64,000 nucleotides of DNA from Bifidobacterium asteroides (GTDB lineage: Bacteria > Actinomycetota > Actinomycetes > Actinomycetales > Bifidobacteriaceae): NCBI RefSeq assembly GCF_009683175.1, contig NZ_WKKW01000002.1, positions 124,001 to 188,000 on the forward strand. The letters are read 5' to 3'. The first letter of the stretch is position 1. Each line of letters starts with the position of its first letter. The translations under genes were made by a program, and so were the position numbers. The notes under the pieces were generated by a model. That model did no database searches, had not been told where the DNA came from, and saw nothing but the letters and a program-made list of their open reading frames with translations. Of the stretch, positions 17,787 through 26,684 are shown in pieces.

Positions 17787-18403
17787 GCAGACCGGAGGAT
17801 TCCCCCTGGGCGGTGTCAGTGGCCCAGGTGTCGACGCGGGCAGGACAGAGCACCCGGGTGGACCGCGATTTTCCAGCCCCGGAAGGCATTGGCGACCAGG
17901 TGGTAGGCATCCCGGCAGGAACACCCGTGCATGTGAAGGGCGACATCGACTCGCTGGTGGACGGACTTTTATTGCAGGCCCACATCAGCGTGCCCCTGAA
18001 GACCGAATGCACCCGCTGCCTCAGGCCTGTGGATACCAGCATCCAGGACGATCCGGTGGTCTTCTTCCCCTACAAGGAGCCCGAGCCGGAGCCGACCCAT
18101 GGCAAGGAGGAGATCCTGGCCGAACAGGAAGAGGCCAGCGGCCAGACCTATCCTCTGGCCAGCGGGGGCGCCTTCATGGATCTGGAGGCCCTGTTGCGCG
18201 ACACACTGGTGGAAGCCCTCCCCCTGCAGCCCCTGTGCCGACCCGACTGCCGGGGCCTGTGCCCCCAGTGTGGCATGGACCTGAATGACCATCCCGATCA
18301 CCACCACGAGATAATGGACGACCGCTGGGCTGCCCTTGAGGGACTCAAGCAGCGTCTGGAGCAGGAGGAGAACCCCGGCAGCGACGGCCGAACTGGCGAA
18401 TGA
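17783..18403 (+). CDS. DUF177/YceD family protein
   Basis: This 206-residue protein carries the DUF177 pattern: an N-terminal beta-rich part, a CTRCLRPVDTSIQ motif near residue 75, an acidic linker, then DLEALLRDTLVEALPLQPLCRPDCRGLCPQCGMDLN near residues 135-170. The clustered cysteines (CxxC, CxxxC, CxxC) suggest zinc binding. The family is almost always encoded next to rpmF, as here, and has been linked to 23S rRNA accumulation and ribosome assembly in bacteria and plants. Its start overlaps the preceding gene by four bases. Confidence 0.88.
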   Translation: MSRPEDSPWAVSVAQVSTRAGQSTRVDRDFPAPEGIGDQVVGIPAGTPVHVKGDIDSLVDGLLLQAHISVPLKTECTRCLRPVDTSIQDDPVVFFPYKEPEPEPTHGKEEILAEQEEASGQTYPLASGGAFMDLEALLRDTLVEALPLQPLCRPDCRGLCPQCGMDLNDHPDHHHEIMDDRWAALEGLKQRLEQEENPGSDGRTGE

Positions 18404-18467
18404 CCGGAGGTTGCGGTAGACTGCTCTACGCTTAAGCTCGAAGTATTCGATCGAAACAGAGGACAAT

Positions 18468-18662
18468 ATGGCACTGCCAAAGTACAAGACCTCGCGCGCC
18501 AACACCCATTCGCGGCGCGCCAACTGGAAGACCCAGGCCGCCGCTACGGTGACCTGCCCCAACTGCGGAGCTCCTGCGTTGCCGCACATGGCATGCCCCA
18601 GCTGCGGCATGTACCGTGGGCGCGTCTACCGCGACGCCATTCGTTCGCAGTTCAGCAAGTGA
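18468..18662 (+). CDS. rpmF: 50S ribosomal protein L32
   Basis: This is a 64-residue basic ribosomal protein with the usual N-terminal [19 protein letters not shown] and a zinc ribbon of the cysteine-containing type (CPNCG, then CPSCG). A ribosome site AGAGGACA lies just upstream of the ATG. It is followed by its own terminator before rnc. Confidence 0.97.
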   Translation: MALPKYKTSRANTHSRRANWKTQAAATVTCPNCGAPALPHMACPSCGMYRGRVYRDAIRSQFSK

Positions 18663-18691
18663 GCCGATAAGCGTTCGACACGCAATGAGAG

Positions 18692-18724
18692 AACCCCGGC
18701 CATCGACGGGTGGCAGGGGTTTTT
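18692..18724 (+). terminator. Rho-independent terminator after rpmF
   Basis: AACCCC and GCC pair with GGC and GGGGTT around one G-A mismatch and a short loop, followed by a T run. It separates rpmF from rnc, at least in part. Confidence 0.7.
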
Positions 18725-18765
18725 CCATATCATCGGACGGCAAAGCCGAGAAAGCGAGGTGGGCC

Positions 18766-19566
18766 ATGCAGACAGGGCACTCCAGGAAGGATCAGGAAGA
18801 CCATATGCGGCAGGAGGAACAGGGGCAGGCGGATCCCGGCAACCAGGCGGCTGAGGAGCTCTTCCAGGCCTTGGGCGGCAGAATCAGCCCGGAGCTGCTG
18901 GTACACGCCCTGACCCATCGCTCCTTCGCCCATGAGCACCCGGGCATGCCCAACAACGAACGGCTGGAGTTCCTGGGTGATGCGGTTCTGGAACTGGTAG
19001 CCACCGAGACCCTATACAAGGTTCATCCGGACATGACCGAGGGCCAGCTGGCCAAGATGCGTGCCAAGGCGGTCTCCGAGGAGGCCCTGTCGGCCATCGG
19101 CCGGCAAAAGCTGCACCTGGGGCAGTATATTCTTCTGGGGCGGGGAGAGAGCGAGAACGGCGGGGCCGACAAGGACTCCATACTCTGCGACACCGTCGAA
19201 TCGCTGATCGGGTCGGTCTTCGTGGAGCACGGCATCGAGGGGGCCAGGACCACAGTCCATACCCTTCTTGACGATACCCTGGCCGAGGTGGCCACCGAGG
19301 GGCCGGCACTGGATTGGAAGACCTCGATCACCGTCAAGGCCCACAAGCTGGGCTTGGGCGAACCCCGGTACGCCATGGCGGTCTCCGGGCCGGAATACGC
19401 CCAGGTCTTCACCGCCGAGCTGCGCCTGGAGGACGGCGGGACCGTGATCGGCAAGGGCCGGGCCAGCAGCAAGCGGAAGGCCCAGCTGGCTGCTGCCGCC
19501 CAGGGGTGGAAGCGGCTGGACGACCAGGATCTGCTTGCGACCCTGCGCGCCGAGCAATCAGCCTGA
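18766..19566 (+). CDS. rnc: Ribonuclease III
   Basis: This endonuclease cleaves double-stranded RNA, processing rRNA precursors and some mRNAs. The N-terminal catalytic domain has THRSFAHEHPGMPNNERLEFLGDAVLELV, the RNase III signature with metal-binding Glu and Asp, and DTVESLIGSVFVEHG with the second acidic cluster. The C-terminal double-stranded RNA-binding domain ends with GKGRASSKRKAQLAAAAQGWKRL. The start is set at the ATG after GAGGTGGG (18766, 266 residues); ATG 18805 is also possible. Longer in-frame starts would run back through the rpmF terminator and are rejected. Confidence 0.95.
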   Translation: MQTGHSRKDQEDHMRQEEQGQADPGNQAAEELFQALGGRISPELLVHALTHRSFAHEHPGMPNNERLEFLGDAVLELVATETLYKVHPDMTEGQLAKMRAKAVSEEALSAIGRQKLHLGQYILLGRGESENGGADKDSILCDTVESLIGSVFVEHGIEGARTTVHTLLDDTLAEVATEGPALDWKTSITVKAHKLGLGEPRYAMAVSGPEYAQVFTAELRLEDGGTVIGKGRASSKRKAQLAAAAQGWKRLDDQDLLATLRAEQSA

Positions 19567-19783
19567 AGTTCCTGTCGGAATTCCGGTATGCGGTACTGCG
19601 CCAACGCCCCGACCAGACCCCTGTTTAGACTATGGGCATAACCCGGAGACACGCCGTCACGAACGGCACAGGTGCCTCCTCCTGATCGGGATTCGTCCGC
19701 CCACCCCGCCGACGCTCCGACAGGTTCGTATTTCGACATGCACGGCCGCAGGTCGGCGCGCAGTCTGGAGGTCGAGAGGAAAC

Positions 19784-21724
19784 ATGAGTCTGCCGACACC
19801 TCTGCAAGCATTCAGCTCGGTACCCAAGAACTGGGACCACGACGACAAGGCTGTCCCCGCCCAAGGCGAGCCCATGACGGGAGCCCAGGCGCTGATTCGG
19901 TCCCTGGAGGATCTGGGGGTCACCCAGGTCTTCGGTGTTCCAGGAGGGGCCATTCTGCCCGCCTACGACGCCATCGACGAGCAGGTGCGCTTCAACTTCA
20001 CACTGACCCGCCACGAGCAGGCCGCCGGCCATGCGGCCGAGGGCTACGCCGTCTCCACGGGCAAGGTCGGAGTCTGCCTGGTGACCTCCGGCCCCGGGGC
20101 CACCAACATGGTCACCCCCATAGCCGATGCCATGATGGACTCGGTTCCCCTGGTGGTGGTGACCGGTCAGGTGGGTGTGGACTCCATCGGCACCGACGCC
20201 TTCCAGGAGGCCGACATCGTGGGCATCACCTACCCGGTGGCCAAACACTCCTATCTGGTGACCAAGGCCCAGGACATCCCCCGGGTCATGACCGAGGCCT
20301 ACCACATCGCCCGTTCGGGAAGGCCCGGCCCGGTGGTGGTGGACCTGAGCAAGACGGCCCAGAACGGCAAAATGCTTTACTCCTGGCCCCAGGAGATGAT
20401 CCTGCCCGGCTACAACCCGGTGACGCGGGCCCACGGGCACGTCCTGGACGATGCCGCCCGGCTCCTGGTCCAGTCACACAGGCCCGTTCTCTATGTGGGC
20501 GGCGGCGCAGTCCGGTCCGACGCGCGTCGGCAGGTCCAGGAACTCGTGCGAGCCACAGGTGCCCCCATGGTCACCACCCTGCCTGCGCGGGGCATCGTAC
20601 CCGACTCCGATCCAGCAGTTCTGGGAATGCCCGGCATGCACGGCACGGTGGCCGCCAACGGGGCCATCCAGCACTCCGACCTGCTGGTGGCCGTGGGCAC
20701 ACGCTTCGACGACAGGGTGACCGGCAGCCTGGAGGACTTCGCACCGGTGGCCCGGGTCATCCACATCGACATCGACCCGGCTGAGATCGGCAAGAACCGG
20801 CAGGCGGACGTACCCATAGTCGGGGACGTGGGCCAGGTGTTGGACGATCTGATCCCGGCCCTCAAAGCGGCCCAGCGCACCTGGGGCAAGCCCGACCTCA
20901 AGCCCTGGTGGCGGCTGATCGACGGCTGGCGGCACGACTACCCAACCACCTTTGAGCCCAGCCCGGACGGCACCCTGGCCCCCCAGTGGGTGGTACAGAC
21001 CCTGAGCAACAAGGCCGATCCGGATACCATCTGGGTATCCGGCGTGGGTCAGCACCAGATGTGGGCCAGCCAGTTCATCGACTTCGAGCGCACCCGTTCC
21101 TGGGTCTCCTCCTGCGGGCTGGGAACCATGGGCTACGGTCTGCCCGCCGCCATCGGCACCGCAATCGGCACCAGGGAAGAGGAAGATCCGCGGCCCGTCT
21201 GGCTGATCGACGGGGACGGATCCTTCCAGATGACCTCCGAGGAGCTGGCCACGGCCGGGCAGGCGGGACTGCCCATCCGCATCGCCATACTCAACAACTC
21301 GGTCTACGGCATGGTCCGTCAGTGGCAGACCCTCTTCTATGGCAGCCACTACTCCCAGACCAACCTGGAGGACGGCGGCGCCAGGCCCACAGACGGCAAC
21401 GGCATCCCCGACTTCGTCAAGCTGGCCGAGGCCTATGGCTGCCTGGGACTGCGGGCCTATACCCAGGAGCAGGCCCTGGAGGCCATCGATAAGGCCAACG
21501 CGGTGACCGACCGGCCGGTCCTGATCGACTTCCGCGTCTGGAAGGATGCCATGGTATGGCCCATGGTCCCGGCAGGCGCTTCCAACGACACCATCATCTA
21601 CAAGCCGGGAGTGCAGCCCCTGGCCGGTATCCGTCCGGAGCAGGAACAGCCCGAGCCGCGCGAGCAGACCGGAGCCGACCGTGCAGCCATGGCCAGCGAT
21701 GCCGCCGGTCGGATGAACAAGTAG
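19784..21724 (+). CDS. ilvB: Acetolactate synthase large subunit
   Basis: This is the ThDP- and FAD-dependent catalytic subunit (646 residues) that joins two pyruvates to acetolactate, or pyruvate and 2-oxobutyrate to acetohydroxybutyrate, in valine, leucine and isoleucine synthesis. It has VFGVPGGAILPAYDAI, the catalytic Glu in TRHEQAAGHAAEGYA, GPGATNMVTPIADAMMDS, and the ThDP/Mg motif beginning DGDGSFQMTSEELATA and ending ILNNSVYGMV. The start is the ATG after GAGAGGAAAC. Its small subunit follows 14 bp downstream. No ilvC is seen nearby. Confidence 0.96.
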   Translation: MSLPTPLQAFSSVPKNWDHDDKAVPAQGEPMTGAQALIRSLEDLGVTQVFGVPGGAILPAYDAIDEQVRFNFTLTRHEQAAGHAAEGYAVSTGKVGVCLVTSGPGATNMVTPIADAMMDSVPLVVVTGQVGVDSIGTDAFQEADIVGITYPVAKHSYLVTKAQDIPRVMTEAYHIARSGRPGPVVVDLSKTAQNGKMLYSWPQEMILPGYNPVTRAHGHVLDDAARLLVQSHRPVLYVGGGAVRSDARRQVQELVRATGAPMVTTLPARGIVPDSDPAVLGMPGMHGTVAANGAIQHSDLLVAVGTRFDDRVTGSLEDFAPVARVIHIDIDPAEIGKNRQADVPIVGDVGQVLDDLIPALKAAQRTWGKPDLKPWWRLIDGWRHDYPTTFEPSPDGTLAPQWVVQTLSNKADPDTIWVSGVGQHQMWASQFIDFERTRSWVSSCGLGTMGYGLPAAIGTAIGTREEEDPRPVWLIDGDGSFQMTSEELATAGQAGLPIRIAILNNSVYGMVRQWQTLFYGSHYSQTNLEDGGARPTDGNGIPDFVKLAEAYGCLGLRAYTQEQALEAIDKANAVTDRPVLIDFRVWKDAMVWPMVPAGASNDTIIYKPGVQPLAGIRPEQEQPEPREQTGADRAAMASDAAGRMNK

Positions 21725-21738
21725 GAAAGGGGCACCAC

Positions 21739-22293
21739 ATGGCCAATTATCCAGCATCCAAGCCCGGTTCCGAACGGCACACCCTTTCCGTCCTGGTCGA
21801 GAACCGCCCCGGCGTCCTGGCCAGGGTGGCCGGCCTGTTCGCCCGGCGCGCCTTCAACATCAACTCCCTGTCCGTCTCGTCCACTGAGCGGGACGACATC
21901 TCCCGGATCACAGTCACTGCAGACGTGGAGGCCGTCCCCCTGGAGCAGATCATCAAGCAGCTCAACAAGCTCCTGCACGTGCTCAAGATCGTCGAGCTCA
22001 AGGGCGACGAGGCCGTGGAACGCGAGCTGGTCATGATCAAGGTCAAAGCCAACGAACGCAACCGCTCCGACGTGCTGGAGATCGTCCAACTCTTCCGCGT
22101 GCGCGTGGTCGATGTCCACCCCGAGTCCCTGACCATCGAAGCCACCGGAGCCGAGGGCAAACTGGAGGCCCTGCTGCGGCTGCTGCGGCCCTTCGGCATC
22201 ATCGAGCTGGTCCGGTCGGGCGCCGTAGCCGTCACCCGGGGACCCCGGGCCCTGAGTGAGAAGGTGCTGGGTTCCCAGATCACCGATCGCTGA
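21739..22293 (+). CDS. ilvN: Acetolactate synthase small (regulatory) subunit
   Basis: This 184-residue regulatory subunit stimulates the large subunit and mediates feedback inhibition, usually by valine. An N-terminal ACT domain (TLSVLVENRPGVLARVAGLF, then RRAFNINSLSVSSTE) is followed by the second half with ERELVMIKVKANERNRSDVLEIV and a C-terminal FGIIELVRSGAVAVTRG. The start ATG has the ribosome site AGGAAAGGGG. It is co-transcribed with ilvB. Confidence 0.96.
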   Translation: MANYPASKPGSERHTLSVLVENRPGVLARVAGLFARRAFNINSLSVSSTERDDISRITVTADVEAVPLEQIIKQLNKLLHVLKIVELKGDEAVERELVMIKVKANERNRSDVLEIVQLFRVRVVDVHPESLTIEATGAEGKLEALLRLLRPFGIIELVRSGAVAVTRGPRALSEKVLGSQITDR

Positions 22294-22322
22294 TTCCCGG
22301 GACTTCCATCCAAGGCTGGCGG

Positions 22323-22328
22323 TAGATT
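22323..22328 (+). promoter_or_regulatory. Probable -10 box for leaderless ABC-F gene
   Basis: TAGATT begins 14 bp before the ATG of the ABC-F gene, with no good ribosome site between. A -35 is not evident. Confidence 0.4.
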
Positions 22329-22336
22329 GGGGAATC

Positions 22337-24283
22337 ATGCCCATCTATGATCTCGGTCTGGAACACGTCGCTCTGTCATTCGCCACCAAAACCATCTTTA
22401 CGGATGTGACTCAGGGGATTTTCGAGGGCGATCGGATCGGCATCGTGGGCCGAAACGGCGACGGCAAGTCCACCCTGCTGCATTTGCTGAGGGGCACCCA
22501 GGAACCGGATCGGGGCCGGGTGACCATGCGCAATGGACTCACCTTCGGCATGCTGGACCAGCGTGACCCCCTGAAAGACGAGGACACGGTCCGCAAGGCG
22601 GCCTTGGAGAATCGACAAGACTATGAATGGGCTGCCGACCCCAGATCCCGCGAGATCGTCGAGTCCCTCCTGGGCGGTATGGAGCTGGAAGCCAAGGTGG
22701 GCACCCTGTCCGGCGGTCAGCGCCGCAGGGTGGACTTGGCACGGCTGCTCCTCCGGGATTGGGACATCCTGGCCCTGGATGAGCCGACCAATCATCTGGA
22801 CCTGCTCACCATCCACTGGCTGGCGGAGCACCTGAAGAACCGCTGGGCCAGGAATTCCGGAGCCCTCCTGCTGGTCACCCACGACCGCTGGTTCCTGGAC
22901 GAGGTCTGCACCTCCATGTGGGAGGTGCATGACGGAACCATCGACCCCTTCGAGGGCGGCTACAGCGCCTACATGCTCCAGCGGGTCGAGCGCGAGCGCC
23001 AGGCGGATCTGGCCGAGACCAAGCGCCGCAACCTGGCCCGCAAGGAACTGGCTTGGCTGACCCGGGGCGCCCGGGCCCGCTCGACCAAGCAGAAGTTCCA
23101 CGTCAAGGCCGCGCAGGAGCTGATCGCCGATGTACCCCCCATGCGCAACAGCCTGGAGCTCAAGCGGATGGCCACCTCCCGTCTGGGCAAGCAGGTGGTG
23201 GATCTGGTCGACGTGACCAAAATCTATCCGGAGGCCGATTCCGATGACGATGGAAACGGGAACCACCGGGTCCCCTCCCCTCATGCCGAGCGCCCTCTGA
23301 TGGGCTCGGTGACCGTGGCTGTTGATCCCGGCAAGGACCGCCCGGGCACTGCAGCGGCCGACACCCTGACCATCAGCGGACGCAAGGTCCTGGACGACGT
23401 GACCTGGCTGATCGGCCCTGGCGACCGGTTCGGCATCGTAGGCGCCAACGGGGCCGGCAAGTCCACCCTGCTGGGTCTGATCGACGGCAGTGTGTCCCCC
23501 ACGGCAGGGCACGTCAAGGTGGGCAAGACGGTCCGCTTTGCAGTGCTGACCCAGCGTCTGGATGAATTGGAGAAACTGGGCCGCTATCGCATCAAGGAGG
23601 TCCTCAGCCGCTATAAGCCCACCTATTTGGTTGAGGGCAAGGAGGTGTCCCCGAGCCAGCTGATGGAGCGCCTGGGCTTTGAAAGCTCCCAGTTGATGAC
23701 CAGGATCGGCGACCTGTCTGGCGGACAGAAGCGCCGCATGCAGCTCCTGCTCATCCTGCTGGACGAGCCCAACGTACTGATCATGGACGAGCCAGGCAAC
23801 GATCTGGATACCGACATGCTGGCCGTCATGGAGGACATGCTGGACTCATGGCCGGGCACCCTGATCGTAGTCTCCCACGATCGCTACCTGCTGGAGCGGG
23901 TGACCGACCAGCAGTTCGCGCTGATCGACGGCAAGGTGGTTCATCTGCCCGGCGGGGTCCAGGACTACCTGGATATGGTCGATTCGGCCGATCGGGAGGC
24001 TGCGGATGCACCGGACCGGGCATCAGCCAAGGAGGCCGGGAATCCCAATCAGGCCAAGGCCGAACGTGTCGCCAGGCGAAATCTGAGCAAGCAGGCCTCT
24101 GCCATCGAACGCAAGCTGGCCAAGCTGGCCGATCAGCGCAAGGATCTTGAACGACAGATGGCCGAGCACGACCCCGGCGACTACCAGGGTCTTAACGAGC
24201 TCAACAGCAAGCTCAAGGATCTGACCGGGCAGTCGGACCAGCTGGAGGAGGAGTGGCTGACCATCGGGGAGGAGCTGGAGTAG
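22337..24283 (+). CDS. ABC-F ATPase, Uup-like
   Basis: This is a 648-residue soluble protein with two ABC domains and no membrane segment, so it belongs to the ABC-F group that acts on ribosomes rather than in transport. Domain 1 has Walker A GRNGDGKST, signature LSGGQRRRVDLARLLL and LALDEPTNHLD; domain 2 has GANGAGKST, LSGGQKRRMQLL and LIMDEPGNDLD. A basic linker and a C-terminal Lys/Glu-rich coiled coil (~residues 560-648) match the Uup type. The linker between the domains contains an extra ~60-residue charged insert. The likely role is relief of stalled ribosomes or assembly; antibiotic resistance is less likely. Confidence 0.85.
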   Translation: MPIYDLGLEHVALSFATKTIFTDVTQGIFEGDRIGIVGRNGDGKSTLLHLLRGTQEPDRGRVTMRNGLTFGMLDQRDPLKDEDTVRKAALENRQDYEWAADPRSREIVESLLGGMELEAKVGTLSGGQRRRVDLARLLLRDWDILALDEPTNHLDLLTIHWLAEHLKNRWARNSGALLLVTHDRWFLDEVCTSMWEVHDGTIDPFEGGYSAYMLQRVERERQADLAETKRRNLARKELAWLTRGARARSTKQKFHVKAAQELIADVPPMRNSLELKRMATSRLGKQVVDLVDVTKIYPEADSDDDGNGNHRVPSPHAERPLMGSVTVAVDPGKDRPGTAAADTLTISGRKVLDDVTWLIGPGDRFGIVGANGAGKSTLLGLIDGSVSPTAGHVKVGKTVRFAVLTQRLDELEKLGRYRIKEVLSRYKPTYLVEGKEVSPSQLMERLGFESSQLMTRIGDLSGGQKRRMQLLLILLDEPNVLIMDEPGNDLDTDMLAVMEDMLDSWPGTLIVVSHDRYLLERVTDQQFALIDGKVVHLPGGVQDYLDMVDSADREAADAPDRASAKEAGNPNQAKAERVARRNLSKQASAIERKLAKLADQRKDLERQMAEHDPGDYQGLNELNSKLKDLTGQSDQLEEEWLTIGEELE

Positions 24284-24285
24284 CC

Positions 24286-25011
24286 TCAGGCGGCAGCCAG
24301 CTGAGCGGCCTGGGTCGAGCACCGGGCCGCAAAGGCAGAGAAGATTGCGTCGGCCAGGGGTTGCATCTGCGGCAACCCTTTGATGAATTCCTCGCGCATT
24401 TTAGCGATCTTGGACTTCTTCATCGTGCCGACCATGCCCGGCACCTGCATCCACTCCTCGAAGATGGGCGCCGTCACCTCCAAGTGGAACTGCAGACCCA
24501 GGGCTGACCCAAGCCGAAAAGCCTGAACCTTGGTTGCCTGGGAGCGGGCCAGGAGCTTGGCCCCAGGCGGCAGGGTGACCTGGTCGGCATGCCAGTGCAG
24601 CACATCCGTGTTCTTGCTCCACATGGCCACGTCATCGTCCTGCCCCACCCAGCGGATGGGCCCCATGCCGTATTCGGGCTCCTGGTCCCGCATCAGGGTG
24701 CCTCCCAGGGCCCGCGCCAGAATCTGATGACCCAGGCAAATCCCCAGAATGGGCTTGTTGGCAGCCATTGCCGCCTTGGCCAGCTTGGTCTCCGCCTTGA
24801 GTCCGGGGTGATGCTCATAATCGTCAGCCGACATGGGCCCGCCCATGATGACCAGTCCCGCCAACTCACGCGAGCGCGGCAGCCTGGGCTTCTTCTCGTC
24901 CACGATATTGGTGATCTCGGTATCCAGCCCGCACTCCTGGAGGTTGTCGAGAATGCGACCCGGCTTCTCCCAATCAACATGCTGGAGCACCAGAACCCTA
25001 GGTTTCGCCAT
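24286..25011 (-). CDS. Class I glutamine amidotransferase-like protein
   Basis: This 241-residue single-domain protein has a GATase-1 fold: the nucleophile Cys in ILGICLGHQILARALGG, an oxyanion-type loop VIMGGPMSADD, and His-Glu in LGLQFHLEVTAP. Stand-alone proteins of this form include GMP synthase-like and gamma-glutamyl-dipeptide hydrolase-like enzymes, and no partner synthetase is beside it, so the substrate is open. The start is the ATG at MAKPRVLVLQHV; longer in-frame extension would overlap cysS. It is convergent with the ABC-F gene, separated by 2 bp. Confidence 0.85.
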   Translation of the reverse strand: MAKPRVLVLQHVDWEKPGRILDNLQECGLDTEITNIVDEKKPRLPRSRELAGLVIMGGPMSADDYEHHPGLKAETKLAKAAMAANKPILGICLGHQILARALGGTLMRDQEPEYGMGPIRWVGQDDDVAMWSKNTDVLHWHADQVTLPPGAKLLARSQATKVQAFRLGSALGLQFHLEVTAPIFEEWMQVPGMVGTMKKSKIAKMREEFIKGLPQMQPLADAIFSAFAARCSTQAAQLAAA

Positions 25012-25089
25012 GATTCCATTCTTGCACATGTGCCGTCGGGCCGGGTCCACAGGCTCGGCATTTCCTCTTGGACGGTCAGCAAGCCTTGA

Positions 25090-25095
25090 TAGGCT
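25090..25095 (+). promoter_or_regulatory. Probable promoter for leaderless cysS
   Basis: TAGGCT begins 13 bp before the cysS ATG and is preceded by TTGGAC at a 16-bp spacing, which together resemble a sigma-70 type promoter. Transcription would begin at about the start codon. Confidence 0.5.
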
Positions 25096-25102
25096 CAAGG
25101 AT

Positions 25103-26680
25103 ATGGATACGAGTTCGCAACCGCATGATTCCAAGGCTTCAGTCAGTCTGGCCGCAGCTGGTCTGCGTCTGTATGACACGGCTGATCACCAGGTGACCCC
25201 CTTCCGACCCATCGAACCGGGCAAGGTTGGCATCTACGTGTGCGGGGCCACGGTGCAGAGCTCCCCCCACATTGGCCATATCAGGACCACACTGGCCTTC
25301 GACGTGATCCGGCGCTGGCTACTCAGGCTGGGATACCGGGTGACCCTGATCAGGAACGTGACTGACATCGACGACAAGATCCTGACCAAGGCCGCGGCCA
25401 ACGGCCAGCGCTGGTGGGAGCGGGCCTACATCTACGAGCGCGAATTCACCCATGCCTATGAGACCATGGGGGTTCTGCCACCCACTTACGAACCCAGGGC
25501 CACCGGACACATCCCCGAGATGATCGACCTCATACAGCGCATTATCGACCATGGCCACGCCTATGTGGTGCCGGACGAGCAGGGCCGTCCATCAGGCAAC
25601 GTCTACTTCGATGTGGCCTCCTGGCCTGAGTATGGTGCCCTGACCCACCAGCAGACCGGCACACAGCCGACCGACGAACAAGCCGCCGCCAACGACCGGC
25701 TGGGACCCAGCATCGACACCGATGAGCAGACTGCCGACACCGATGAGGAGCCCGGCAAGCACGACCCCCGCGACTTTGCACTTTGGAAGGCGCCCAAGCC
25801 CACCGATCCGCCCACGGCTCGCTGGCAAACACCCTTTGGCACAGGTCGGCCGGGCTGGCATCTGGAATGCTCGGCCATGAGCCACCGCTATCTGGGTGCG
25901 GAGTTCGACATCCACGGAGGTGGCCTGGACCTGCGATTCCCCCACCACGAGAACGAGATGGCCCAGTCGCACGCGGCCGGCTGGGGATTCGCCCATCGCT
26001 GGATGCACACGGCCTGGGTGACCCAGAAGGGCGAGAAGATGAGCAAGTCCCTGGGCAACGGGCTGTCCGTGGACCAGGTCCTGTCGCAGCATCCGGCCTG
26101 GGTGGTGCGCTACGCCCTGGTCTCTGTGCAGTACCGATCCATGCTGGAATGGTCCGACCAGTCCCTGCAGGAGGCCCAGGGCGCCTACGAACGCATCAGC
26201 AACTTCGTGGACCGGGCCGGACGAATCCTGGGAGCACAGCCCGAGCGTGACCTAGTGGCTGGACTGGGCGCGGACGATCTGCCAGAAGACTTTGTGCAGG
26301 CCATGAATGACGACATCAACGTCTCCGGCGGTCTGGCTGCCCTCTATGCGCTGATCCGTCAAGCCAACGCGGCAATGGATGCCGATTCTGAAACGCCGGA
26401 CCGGAAGTGGCTGGCCAATACCCTGCTCCAGGTCAGAGCAATGCTGGATGTCTTCGGACTTGATCCACTCGACCCCCACTGGGCCAGGGCCGCAGCCGAC
26501 CGTGACGATCGGGCCATGGACACCCTGGATGCCTTGGTAGGCCAACAGTTGCAGGAACGCGAACAGGCGCGAAAGGATCATGACTTCGCCCGTGCCGATG
26601 CCATCCGGGACCAGCTGACGGCGGCCGGCGTGGCCGTTGCGGACACACCCGCTGGCAGTACCTGGGATCTGAGCCGCTGA
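25103..26680 (+). CDS. cysS: Cysteinyl-tRNA synthetase
   Basis: This class I aminoacyl-tRNA synthetase charges tRNA-Cys. The 525-residue protein has VCGATVQSSPHIGH (zinc-binding Cys and the HIGH-type motif), VTDIDDKIL, the zinc/substrate element LECSAMS with DIHGGGLDLRFPHHENEMAQS, and KMSKS in GEKMSKSLGN. Residues ~189-219 are an acidic Gln/Asp/Thr-rich insert not usual in the enzyme. It ends four bases before the LacI-type gene, which may be co-transcribed. Confidence 0.95.
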   Translation: MDTSSQPHDSKASVSLAAAGLRLYDTADHQVTPFRPIEPGKVGIYVCGATVQSSPHIGHIRTTLAFDVIRRWLLRLGYRVTLIRNVTDIDDKILTKAAANGQRWWERAYIYEREFTHAYETMGVLPPTYEPRATGHIPEMIDLIQRIIDHGHAYVVPDEQGRPSGNVYFDVASWPEYGALTHQQTGTQPTDEQAAANDRLGPSIDTDEQTADTDEEPGKHDPRDFALWKAPKPTDPPTARWQTPFGTGRPGWHLECSAMSHRYLGAEFDIHGGGLDLRFPHHENEMAQSHAAGWGFAHRWMHTAWVTQKGEKMSKSLGNGLSVDQVLSQHPAWVVRYALVSVQYRSMLEWSDQSLQEAQGAYERISNFVDRAGRILGAQPERDLVAGLGADDLPEDFVQAMNDDINVSGGLAALYALIRQANAAMDADSETPDRKWLANTLLQVRAMLDVFGLDPLDPHWARAAADRDDRAMDTLDALVGQQLQEREQARKDHDFARADAIRDQLTAAGVAVADTPAGSTWDLSR

Positions 26681-26684
26681 ACCC

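Noticed and set aside
19567-19783. Possible branched-chain amino acid attenuator before ilvB, with a Leu-Leu-Leu-Ile-Gly-Ile run in one frame.
   Set aside because: That frame has no stop before ilvB and no start with a ribosome site, and no alternative terminator/antiterminator hairpins were found.
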